5,049 nt of DNA, taken from contig JACCSC010000233.1 in the NCBI GenBank assembly GCA_013813215.1, positions 1 through 5,049 on the forward strand, written 5' to 3'. Positions within the stretch are counted from its first letter, which is position 1; every line of letters starts with the position of its first letter. The position numbers and the translations under genes are program-made. This stretch comes from Geodermatophilaceae bacterium (GTDB lineage: Bacteria > Actinomycetota > Actinomycetes > Mycobacteriales > Geodermatophilaceae). The notes under the pieces were generated by a model. The model was not told the origin of the DNA, did not search any database, and was given only the letters and a program-made list of their open reading frames with translations. This document shows, one piece after another, positions 1 through 5,049 of this stretch.

Positions 1-29
1 CGCCCGCACCCCATGATCACGATGTGCAC
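1..29 (-). CDS. ceoB: TrkA/CeoB-type potassium channel regulatory protein, N-terminal fragment (partial)
   Basis: Only the first nine complete codons are in the window. Read on the minus strand from GTG at 29-27 they give VHIVIMGCGR (the last residue incomplete). This is a first beta-strand running into the glycine-rich loop of a Rossmann NAD-binding (RCK/TrkA-N) domain, and it resembles the start of actinobacterial TrkA proteins of the MRVVVMGCGRVG type. Family role: a cytosolic RCK subunit that binds nucleotide and gates a Trk-type K+ transporter. The divergent KimA-like permease next door is the usual neighbour of ceoB in actinobacteria, which supports the call. A GGAGG sequence sits only 2 nt before the GTG, unusually close. 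An in-frame GTG at 20-18 would have about 11 nt spacing but would lose part of the first strand. The rest lies beyond the left edge, so ceoB versus ceoC is inferred from gene order only. Confidence 0.72.
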
Positions 30-37
30 GTCCTCCG

Positions 38-43
38 ACGCTA
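38..43 (-). promoter_or_regulatory. Candidate -10 box for the ceoB-like gene
   Basis: TAGCGT on the minus strand fits the actinobacterial TANNNT -10 consensus. It ends 8 nt before the GTG at 29, which would place the transcription start about 2 nt upstream of the start codon, giving a nearly leaderless mRNA. No convincing -35 (TTGACA-like) is present at the expected place near 61-66. A short inverted repeat, CCGGC-GCA-GCCGG (46-58), lies in the spacer just upstream and could be an operator or chance in GC-rich DNA. TANNNT is a weak motif, so confidence is low. Confidence 0.3.
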
Positions 44-83
44 CACCGGCGCAGCCGGCCCGTAGGGGTGCGCTCGCCGGTCG

Positions 84-89
84 TACGCT
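84..89 (+). promoter_or_regulatory. Candidate -10 box for the permease operon
   Basis: TACGCT fits the TANNNT -10 consensus of actinobacterial housekeeping promoters. It ends 7 nt before the GTG at 97, placing the predicted start of transcription at about 96-97, directly on a short ORF (97-123), and 20-23 nt before the permease start. No clear -35 is visible about 17 nt upstream (61-66, CGTAGG). In the 30-116 divergent region it is the best -10 candidate in the plus direction. Confidence 0.35.
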
Positions 90-96
90 GACCCGC

Positions 97-123
97 GTGA
101 CCGACGTCGAGGCGGCGTGGTGA
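97..123 (+). CDS. Possible leaderless leader peptide (8 aa) coupled to the permease
   Basis: GTG at 97 opens an 8-codon frame, MTDVEAAW, ending in TGA at 121-123. That stop overlaps the second of two tandem GTG codons of the permease (GTG at 120-122) in a GTGA arrangement typical of translational coupling. The start lies 7 nt after a TANNNT -10 candidate, the geometry of leaderless transcripts, which are common in actinobacteria. The GAGG Shine-Dalgarno candidate for the permease (109-112) lies inside this frame, so ribosomes translating the leader would cross it. The frame is so short that chance is a real possibility. The peptide has no run of one amino acid that would suggest classical attenuation. 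Confidence 0.28.
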   Translation: MTDVEAAW

Positions 124-2111
124 GCGCAACGACATCGGTCTTCAAGCGGCTGTTCCTCGGCCGACCGGTCCGCAGCGATCGCCTCACCGAGCAGCTGCTG
201 CCCAAGCGGATCGCGCTGCCGGTGTTCGCCTCCGACGCGCTGTCGTCGGTGGCGTACGCGCCGGCGGAGATCTTCCTGACCTTGTCGCTCGCCGGGCTGT
301 CGGCGTACACCCTGAGCCCCTGGGTGGCCGCGGCGGTCATCGTCGTGATGCTCACCGTCGTGGCGTCGTACCGGCAGAACGTCCACGCCTACCCCAGCGG
401 CGGCGGGGACTACGAGGTCGTCGGCAGCAACCTGGGCGGCACCTGGGGGCTGGTCGTCGGCAGCGCGCTGCTCGTGGACTACGTGCTGACGGTCGCGGTG
501 TCCGTGTCCGCGGGCGTGGAGAACTTCGGCTCCGCGGTCCCGTTCGTGGCCCGGCACGAGGTGCTCGTGGCGCTCGGGATCGTCGCGCTGCTCATGGCGC
601 TGAACCTGCGCGGGGTCCGGGAATCGGGCGTGGTGTTCGCGATCCCGACGTACGGCTTCATCATCGGCGTGCTCGGGATGCTTGCCTGGGGGCTCATCGA
701 GGAGGTCGTGCTCGACCGCGACCTGCAGGCCGAGAGCGCGGAGTTCGAGTTCAGCGACGCGGGCTCGCTGACCGGGATCGCGCTGGCCTTCCTGGTGCTG
801 CGCGCGTTCTCCTCCGGCTGCGCGGCCCTCACCGGGGTGGAGGCGATCAGCAACGGCGTACCGGCGTTCCGCAAACCGAAGAGCCGCAACGCCGCGACCA
901 CGTTGCTGATCATGGGGCTGCTGTCGGTGACGATGCTGGCCGGCATCATCGCGCTGGGGATCCAGACCGGGATCAAGTACGTCGAGGACCCGGCCGAGCA
1001 GCTCGCCGGCACTCCCGAGGGCTACAAGCAGAAGACGGTCATCGCGCAGCTGGCGCGGGCGGTGTTCGACGGCTTCCCGCCCGGGTTCTACTTCCTGGCC
1101 GTGATCACCGGGCTGATCCTCGTGCTCGCGGCGAACACCGCCTTCAACGGCTTCCCGCTCCTAGGCTCCATCCTGGCCCAGGACCGGTACCTGCCGCGGC
1201 AGCTGCACACTCGCGGGGACCGGCTGGCCTTCAGCAACGGCATCCTGTTCCTCGCCACGCTGGCCGGGCTGCTCATCGCGGTCTACGGCGCATCGGCCTC
1301 GGCGCTGATCAACCTCTACATCGTCGGCGTGTTCGTGTCCTTTACGCTCAGCCAGATCGGCATGGTGCGGCACTGGAACCGGTGGCTGCCCGACGAGCGA
1401 ACTCCCGCGCGGCGGCGGCAGATGCTGCGCAGCCGGGCGATCAACGCCTTCGGGGCCGCGATGACCGGCATGGTGCTCGTCGTCGTCCTGACGACGAAGT
1501 TCTTCCTCGGCGCGTACGTGGCGATCGCCGCGATGGTGGTGATCTTCCTGCTCATGCGGGCGATCAACCGGCACTATGCGAGGGTCTTCGAGCAGCTGCT
1601 ACCCGACGCTGACGTGCGCATGCTGCCCAGCCGGGTGCACACCGTCGTACTGGTCAGCAAGGTGCACAAGCCGACCCTGCGCGCACTGGCCTTCGCCCGG
1701 GCCACCCGGCCGGACTCGCTGACCGCGCTCACGGTGAACGTCGACGACGAGGAGACCCGCGCCTTGCAGACGGAATGGGAGCGCAACGACATCCCCGTGC
1801 CCCTCACGGTCGTGGACTCGCCGTACCGCGAGATAACCCGGCCGATCCTGGAGTACGTCAGCAACATCCGCCGGGACAGCCCGCGTGACCTGGTGATGGT
1901 CTTCGTTCCTGAGTACGTCGTCGGCCACTGGTGGGAGAACCTGCTGCACAACCAGAGCGCGTTGCGGCTCAAGGGCCGGCTGCTGTTCATGCCGGGTGTG
2001 ATGGTGACCAACGTGCCCTACCAGCTGCAGTCCTCCGAGGCCCGCGGCGACGAACTGGACCGGCTGACCTCGACCGAGGTGCGTCGCGGGCTGAGCCGCG
2101 GGCCCCGTTGA
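117..2111 (+). CDS. KimA/YdaO-like APC-superfamily permease, probable K+ uptake transporter
   Basis: A 664-aa integral membrane protein with about twelve hydrophobic segments between residues 30 and 490 and a soluble C-terminal domain (about 508-640). The N-terminal half matches the pattern I recall for Bacillus KimA (YdaO), a K+/H+ symporter: SSDALSSVAY-like motif with D40 and Y47, HAYPSGGGDY (90-99), LLVDYVLTVAVS with D121, Y122, T125 and S129, NLRGVRES (163-170), and ALTGVEAISNGVP with T239 and E242. These correspond to KimA residues implicated in K+ binding (D36, Y43, D117, Y118, T121, S125, T230, E233). The C-terminal domain has the conserved VPEYV...WWENLLHNQ and VTNVPYQL blocks, again as in KimA. 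Actinobacterial members (Rv2690c type) are usually annotated only as amino acid permeases. The divergent RCK regulator gene supports K+ transport. Tandem GTGs at 117 and 120 are both possible starts; a GAGG at 109-112 spaces better to 120. Residues are numbered from 117. It is the first gene of a probable three-gene operon. Substrate is inferred, not proven. Confidence 0.9.
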   Translation: MVSATTSVFKRLFLGRPVRSDRLTEQLLPKRIALPVFASDALSSVAYAPAEIFLTLSLAGLSAYTLSPWVAAAVIVVMLTVVASYRQNVHAYPSGGGDYEVVGSNLGGTWGLVVGSALLVDYVLTVAVSVSAGVENFGSAVPFVARHEVLVALGIVALLMALNLRGVRESGVVFAIPTYGFIIGVLGMLAWGLIEEVVLDRDLQAESAEFEFSDAGSLTGIALAFLVLRAFSSGCAALTGVEAISNGVPAFRKPKSRNAATTLLIMGLLSVTMLAGIIALGIQTGIKYVEDPAEQLAGTPEGYKQKTVIAQLARAVFDGFPPGFYFLAVITGLILVLAANTAFNGFPLLGSILAQDRYLPRQLHTRGDRLAFSNGILFLATLAGLLIAVYGASASALINLYIVGVFVSFTLSQIGMVRHWNRWLPDERTPARRRQMLRSRAINAFGAAMTGMVLVVVLTTKFFLGAYVAIAAMVVIFLLMRAINRHYARVFEQLLPDADVRMLPSRVHTVVLVSKVHKPTLRALAFARATRPDSLTALTVNVDDEETRALQTEWERNDIPVPLTVVDSPYREITRPILEYVSNIRRDSPRDLVMVFVPEYVVGHWWENLLHNQSALRLKGRLLFMPGVMVTNVPYQLQSSEARGDELDRLTSTEVRRGLSRGPR

Positions 2112-2133
2112 GCGCCGACGCGTTTCCCGCCGC

Positions 2134-2138
2134 GGAGG
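2134..2138 (+). promoter_or_regulatory. Ribosome binding site of the methyltransferase gene
   Basis: GGAGG, four bases before the GTG at 2143, fixes that start. It is the strongest Shine-Dalgarno sequence on the plus strand of the window. It lies in the only spacer (31 nt, 2112-2142) between permease and methyltransferase, where no terminator is seen, consistent with co-transcription. Confidence 0.7.
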
Positions 2139-2142
2139 CGCC

Positions 2143-3330
2143 GTGAAGGGCGACCTCGTCGAGGTCGATGTCACCGCGGTCGCGCACGGCGGGCACTGCG
2201 TCGCGCGGCACCTAGGGCGCGTGGTGTTCGTGCGGCACGCGCTGCCCGGCGAGCGGGTGGTCGTGCGGATCACCGAGGACACCGGCGGTTCCTACTGCCG
2301 TGGCGACGCGGTGCAGGTGCTGCAGGCCGCCCCGGAACGGGTCGAGCCGCCCTGCCCCTACGCCGGTCCCGGCCGCTGCGGGGGGTGCGACTTCCAGCAC
2401 GTGACGGCAGCCGGGCAACGGGGCCTCAAGGCGACTGTCGTCCGCGAGCAGCTGTCCCGGCTCGGGGGACTGCCCGACGTGCCGGTGGTCGTCGAGGAAC
2501 TGCCGGGCGGGCTGCTGGGGTGGCGCACCCGGATGCAGTTCGCCGTGGACCGGCGCGGGCGGGCCGGGTTGCGGCGGCACCGCTCGCACTCCGTCCTACC
2601 GCTGGCGGACTGCCCCCTCGCGCATCCCGCGCTGTCAGTGAGCGACGTGCTGGCTCGGCGCTGGCGGGACGCGCAGGGGGTGGAGGTCGTCGGCTCGGCC
2701 GCCGAGCCGCCGACGGTCCTGCGCCGCGGCCTGCACCGTTCGGTCGCGGTTTCGGGACCACAGGTACGCCGGGAGCAGGCGGCCGGGCGTTCCTGGCAGG
2801 TCGACATCGGCGCGTTCTGGCAGGTGCACCCGGCGGCGGCCGACGTCCTGGGCGCCGCGGTGCTGTCGATGCTGGCGCCGCGGCCGGGGGAGCGGTGCGT
2901 GGACCTGTACGGCGGCGTGGGCCTGTTCGCGGGGCTCCTGGCCGACACCGTGGGACCTACCGGTTCGGTGCTGTGCGTCGAGGGGGACCGGGCGGCGGCG
3001 GCGGACGCCCGGGTCAACCTGGCGCCCACGCCGTGGGCTTCGGTGCGGCGGCAGGCGGTGGATGCAGCGCTGGTCGCGGGGCTGTCGGCGTACGACGTGG
3101 CGGTGCTCGATCCCCCCCGGACCGGTGCCGGCCGCCCGCTGGTCGAGGCACTGGCCGCCGGCCCGGCCCGGGCTATCGCCTACGTGGCCTGCGATCCGGC
3201 GGCGCTGGCCCGGGACGTGAAGACGTTCGGCGAGCACGGCTGGCGGCTGTCGGCCCTGCGGGCGTTCGACCTGTTCCCGATGACGCACCATGTCGAGTGC
3301 GTCGCACTGCTGGTACCCGGTACGGGATGA
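2143..3330 (+). CDS. TRAM-domain class I SAM-dependent RNA (uracil-C5) methyltransferase, RlmD/TrmA family
   Basis: A 395-aa cytosolic enzyme that by family transfers a methyl group from S-adenosylmethionine to C5 of a uridine in rRNA or tRNA. An N-terminal TRAM RNA-binding domain (about 1-62) is followed by Fe-S ligands C71, C79 and C82 (C-x7-C-GG-C) and a fourth cysteine C157 in LADCPLAHP. The catalytic half has FWQVHP (225-230), SAM motif I VDLYGGVGLF (253-262), the acidic residue E280, motif IV LDPPRTGAG (322-330), the catalytic nucleophile C350 in YVACDPAALARD, and the general base E385 in HHVECVALL. All expected catalytic residues are present, so it should be active. The start is GTG at 2143 with GGAGG 4 nt upstream. 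It lies 31 nt downstream of the permease, an arrangement conserved in actinobacteria (Rv2690c-Rv2689c), and overlaps the next gene by 4 nt. The family is certain, but the target (23S rRNA U1939/U747-like or tRNA U54) cannot be decided from sequence. Confidence 0.95.
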   Translation: MKGDLVEVDVTAVAHGGHCVARHLGRVVFVRHALPGERVVVRITEDTGGSYCRGDAVQVLQAAPERVEPPCPYAGPGRCGGCDFQHVTAAGQRGLKATVVREQLSRLGGLPDVPVVVEELPGGLLGWRTRMQFAVDRRGRAGLRRHRSHSVLPLADCPLAHPALSVSDVLARRWRDAQGVEVVGSAAEPPTVLRRGLHRSVAVSGPQVRREQAAGRSWQVDIGAFWQVHPAAADVLGAAVLSMLAPRPGERCVDLYGGVGLFAGLLADTVGPTGSVLCVEGDRAAAADARVNLAPTPWASVRRQAVDAALVAGLSAYDVAVLDPPRTGAGRPLVEALAAGPARAIAYVACDPAALARDVKTFGEHGWRLSALRAFDLFPMTHHVECVALLVPGTG

Positions 3331-3695
3331 CCCAGGGTCAGCCGCCCGGCTGGCCGGCCGCCGTCCGGCCGCCCGGCAGCCCGGAGTGGGAGCGCAGCGC
3401 CGTGGCCTGGTTGCTCGACCAGGTCCCGCCGGACTACCGGATCTACGACGTGTTGCGCAAGTACCCGGTGCTGCTCGCCCGCTTCGCCGACGGGCACCTG
3501 GCGGCCAACCTGGAGGCCGCTCGCGGGGGCTGGCGGACCCTGCGCCGGGACCTGGCCGCGGAGCTGCCGCCGGAGGCGATCGAGGCCGCCATGAGCGCGT
3601 ACGAGCGGGAGGGACTGCGGTTGGCCGAAGCCCAGCGCGGTGTGGCCGTGGTCCGGGCCGCGCTCGGCGGCTACCACTGGGTGCCGCGCCTCTGA
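3327..3695 (+). CDS. Uncharacterised small actinobacterial protein (122 aa)
   Basis: ATG at 3327 overlaps the methyltransferase stop codon (ATGA, 3327-3330). No strong Shine-Dalgarno precedes it, so translation is probably coupled to termination of the upstream gene. The 122-aa product begins with a Pro/Gly-rich segment (residues 1-19), followed by a mostly helical, charged region containing WERSAVAWLLDQVPPDYR (21-38), a short PVLLARFADGHL block (47-58), GGWRTLRRDLAAELPP (67-82) and IEAAMSAYEREGLRLAEAQR (85-104), ending in GGYHWVPRL. There are no membrane segments, no cysteines and no signal peptide. It resembles conserved hypothetical proteins of other actinobacteria as I remember them, and I know no function for it. 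The longer open frame in the same phase from 2385 is only the methyltransferase's shadow. The coupling suggests it is made in proportion to the methyltransferase, but a shared role is inference. Confidence 0.8.
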   Translation: MTQGQPPGWPAAVRPPGSPEWERSAVAWLLDQVPPDYRIYDVLRKYPVLLARFADGHLAANLEAARGGWRTLRRDLAAELPPEAIEAAMSAYEREGLRLAEAQRGVAVVRAALGGYHWVPRL

Positions 3696-3767
3696 CTTTG
3701 CCCCTCGAGTGGCGGCCCTGCCACGCGATTTGCCCGGTTTGCACCGCTACCCGAGGGGCAAAGTGAG
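3692..3767. repeat. Structured inverted-repeat element with two nested hairpins (three-way-junction fold)
   Basis: A perfect 13-bp inverted repeat, ACTTTGCCCCTCG at 3695-3707 and its complement at 3752-3764, is extended outward by two more pairs after one mismatch (3692-3693 with 3766-3767). Inside are a hairpin GTGGCG-GCCC-TGCCAC (3709-3724, one G-U pair) and a smaller one CGGT-TTGC-ACCG (3735-3746). Together they form a three-way junction. The motif TTTGCCC of the left arm recurs at 3729-3735 and could pair with the right arm instead, giving an alternative fold. The element fills nearly the whole gap between the 122-aa gene, whose stop codon's final A is the first base of the stem, and the next gene. 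No T-run follows in either direction, so it is not a canonical intrinsic terminator. It could be a U-less actinobacterial terminator, an mRNA end-protecting structure, or a copy of a dispersed REP/MITE-like repeat. Confidence 0.7.
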
Positions 3768-3781
3768 GGAAGACTGGCCCC

Positions 3782-4399
3782 GTGGCGTTGCGGAACAGGA
3801 TGAGCCCCTTCGGTGAGCTGCTCGCCGTACCGGATCATGGCCTCGTCTACGGCAACCGCGGCTGCCTGCACGATGCGACCGGCCGGATCCGCCGGGCGTA
3901 CGCCGTCCGCCGCTGGATCTCCTGCCGGCTGGACTTCAACGGCCGCCGGCGTACGCCGCTGCTCCAACCCGGCCGCTACACCGAGCTGTTCTTCCTGGAC
4001 GAGGCCACTGCGTTCGCCGCGGGGCACCGGCCCTGCGCGGAGTGCCGGCGCGCGGACTACGACCGGTTCGGCGAGGTGTGGCGCTCGGTGCACCCGGCCG
4101 ACCGCGGGGCCGACGCCATCGACCGGACGCTGCACGCCGAGCGCTGGGCCGGCGGTCGGCAGCGCCGGCACACCGCGCCCTACTTCGTGCTGCCGGACGC
4201 GAGTTTCGTGTTGCTCGACCAGCAGCCGTTTCTGGTGCTGGGCACGCAGCTCCTCCGCTGGACGCCCGCTGGCTACACCGACCACCAGCCGCGTCCGCAG
4301 GGGAACGCAGTGGTGCTCACCCCGCCGAGCCTGCGCGCCGTTCTCGTTGCGGGCTGGTCCTCGGACCTGCCGCTGCTGCATCCCTCGGCCAAGCGCTAG
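3782..4399 (+). CDS. Conserved uncharacterised protein with Ada-like Cys4 putative zinc site (205 aa)
   Basis: A 205-aa soluble protein with no signal peptide or membrane segments. It belongs to a conserved family I recognise by its blocks but cannot name: YGNRGCLHD (23-31), RRWISCRLDFNGRRR (43-57), GRYTELFFLDEATAFAAGHRPCAECRR (64-90), LHAER (about 119-123), LLRWTPAGY and a C-terminal LHPSA. Four cysteines, C28, C48, C85 and C88, are the candidate ligands of one zinc ion. The FLDEATAFAAGHRPCAECR segment resembles the end of the Ada zinc-binding domain (EALAAGFRPCKRC-type), so a nucleic-acid-related role is possible but unproven. GTG at 3782 is the longest start and follows GAGGGA (3765-3770) at 11 nt. 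An internal ATG at 3800 (M7, MSPFGE) is an equally plausible start with a weaker ribosome site. The gene begins just after the structured element and converges on the DUF427 gene, overlapping by 4 nt. Confidence 0.85.
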   Translation: MALRNRMSPFGELLAVPDHGLVYGNRGCLHDATGRIRRAYAVRRWISCRLDFNGRRRTPLLQPGRYTELFFLDEATAFAAGHRPCAECRRADYDRFGEVWRSVHPADRGADAIDRTLHAERWAGGRQRRHTAPYFVLPDASFVLLDQQPFLVLGTQLLRWTPAGYTDHQPRPQGNAVVLTPPSLRAVLVAGWSSDLPLLHPSAKR

Positions 4400-5049
4400 T
4401 CGGCCCAGGGGGACGGGGCGCGCGGGACGGCGACGCCGTCGACCAGCACGTCGACCCGCTCGTCGAAGAAGCAGATGAGGTCGGTGATCGGCGCGGAGTC
4501 CACCAAGGGTCGCTCGTACGTCCAGGCCACGTCCCGGCCATCGAAGGACCAGTACGACGCCTCGCCCTTGTAGGCGCACTCCGTGCGGGTCGCACTCGGC
4601 GCCATGAGGTCCATCCGGACGTCGGCTCGCGGCAGGTACGTGCGGACCGGCAGGAAGGTCTCGTAGAGCATCACCGGTCGCCCGCTGTCGGCCAGCACGG
4701 TGCCGCCGACCTCGATCCGGACCTGATGTGAGGCCGGGCGGATGTCGATCCGGGTGAAGGGGTCCCGCGGATGTGCGACCAGCGGCTCGTCGTCGTCATA
4801 CCACGTGTCGAAGGCGTTAAAGTCGAGGATCACAAGTCCGGCCAGGTCCGGGTCCTCGGCTCGGAACGCCGCGCCCGTCAGCTCGGTGTCGCCGACCCGG
4901 AGTGTGAGCGGCTGTCCCACCGCGGTGTGCTGCGCGAACGGCCCCGGCGGCAGGATGCGGGTGCCGTCGGGCAGGGTCACCCACGCCGGTTCGCCCGCGT
5001 CGGCCTCATCCGGCGCCGCGACCAGCTCACCGGTCAGATCGGCCTCGGG
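4396..5049 (-). CDS. Tandem DUF427 domain protein (5' end beyond the window)
   Basis: 217 residues are visible. The frame stays open to the right edge, so the start is probably outside. GTG at 4980 is possible but has no Shine-Dalgarno, and the 23 codons before it read like protein (PEADLTGELVAAP). The C-terminal half is a clear DUF427 domain: HQVRIEVGGTVLADS, RPVMLYETFLPVRTYLPRADVR, the signature ECAYKGEASYW, DVAWTYERPL and ITDLICFFDERVDVLVDG. The upstream half looks like a second, diverged copy: PEADLTGEL parallels PRADVRMDL, and LAGLVILDFNAFDTWYDDDEP parallels the last block. HPRDPFTRIDIRPASH links the two. The N-terminal copy lacks the C-x-Y-K-G-x-A-x-Y-W signature. Two-copy DUF427 proteins of about 250-280 aa are, from memory, common in actinobacteria, and no biochemical function is established. 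The stop TAG (4398-4396) overlaps the stop of the convergent gene. Confidence 0.9.
   Translation of the reverse strand, partial: PEADLTGELVAAPDEADAGEPAWVTLPDGTRILPPGPFAQHTAVGQPLTLRVGDTELTGAAFRAEDPDLAGLVILDFNAFDTWYDDDEPLVAHPRDPFTRIDIRPASHQVRIEVGGTVLADSGRPVMLYETFLPVRTYLPRADVRMDLMAPSATRTECAYKGEASYWSFDGRDVAWTYERPLVDSAPITDLICFFDERVDVLVDGVAVPRAPSPWAD

Noticed and set aside
30..116. A ydaO/c-di-AMP riboswitch upstream of the KimA-like gene, as in Bacillus
   Set aside because: Fewer than 90 nt separate the divergent genes and the likely leader is under 25 nt. No riboswitch core is visible.
1574..2282. Overlapping minus-strand frames opposite the permease C-terminal domain
   Set aside because: The sense strand encodes conserved KimA-like C-terminal blocks. 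The antisense products show no family features.
2385..3326. N-terminal extension of the 122-aa protein by an upstream open frame in the same phase
   Set aside because: This part is the +2 shadow of the methyltransferase, rich in Gly/Ala/Arg. The ATGA-coupled start at 3327 explains the real gene.
2635..3744. Long minus-strand open frame (369 aa) opposite the methyltransferase
   Set aside because: It lies antisense to a gene with complete catalytic motifs. Its product is Arg/Pro/Gly-rich low-complexity sequence without recognisable domains, typical of shadow frames in GC-rich DNA.
4426..4440. Hairpin GACGGC-GAC-GCCGTC near the end of the DUF427 gene as a terminator
   Set aside because: It lies inside the coding sequence (VDGVAVP region), has no T-run, and such short GC palindromes are frequent here.
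4438..4455. Two closely spaced GTCGAC palindromes as an operator pair
   Set aside because: They are explained by codons for a repeated Val-Asp in the DUF427 C-terminal block (RVDVLVDG) and lie near a gene's 3' end.
3671..4579. Minus-strand open frame (302 aa) spanning the structured element and the Cys4 gene
   Set aside because: It reads through the hairpin element and opposite two well-supported genes. Its composition is that of a GC shadow and it has no motif.

Overview
The window is compact, very GC-rich chromosomal DNA with G/C at almost every third codon position, GTG starts and back-to-back genes. This points to an actinobacterium. The order of a divergent TrkA/CeoB-type gene, an APC-superfamily permease and a TRAM-domain RNA methyltransferase matches the conserved actinobacterial neighbourhood known from Mycobacterium (ceoC-ceoB / Rv2690c-Rv2689c). 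I cannot name the genus from sequence alone. No phage, plasmid, IS, CRISPR, rRNA or tRNA features are visible.

Layout. Positions 1-29 (minus) hold the first codons of a CeoB/TrkA K+-channel regulatory (RCK) subunit, which runs off the left edge. A short divergent intergenic region (30-116) carries candidate -10 boxes for both directions and a possible 8-codon leaderless leader ORF (97-123). Positions 117-2111 (+) encode a 664-aa KimA/YdaO-like permease with the residues known to matter for K+ in KimA. After 31 nt comes a 395-aa class I SAM-dependent RNA (uracil-C5) methyltransferase with TRAM domain and Fe-S cysteines (2143-3330). It is followed, through an ATGA overlap, by a small uncharacterised 122-aa protein (3327-3695). 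These three genes look like one operon.

The operon ends at a conspicuous structured intergenic element (about 3692-3767). A perfect 13-bp inverted repeat encloses two smaller hairpins, giving a three-way-junction fold without a U-tract. Downstream is a conserved but uncharacterised 205-aa protein (3782-4399, +) with four cysteines arranged like an Ada-type zinc site. Converging on it is a tandem DUF427 protein (4396-5049, minus, 5' end beyond the window). The two convergent genes end in the same CTAG tetranucleotide.

Functionally, the left half suggests K+ homeostasis: the RCK regulator is divergent from a KimA-like K+ importer. The methyltransferase is RNA modification housekeeping. The right half is poorly characterised. 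I do not see a clear new multi-gene system. The best leads are the KimA-like residue signature beside CeoB, the possible leaderless leader ORF, the structured intergenic element and the Cys4 protein.
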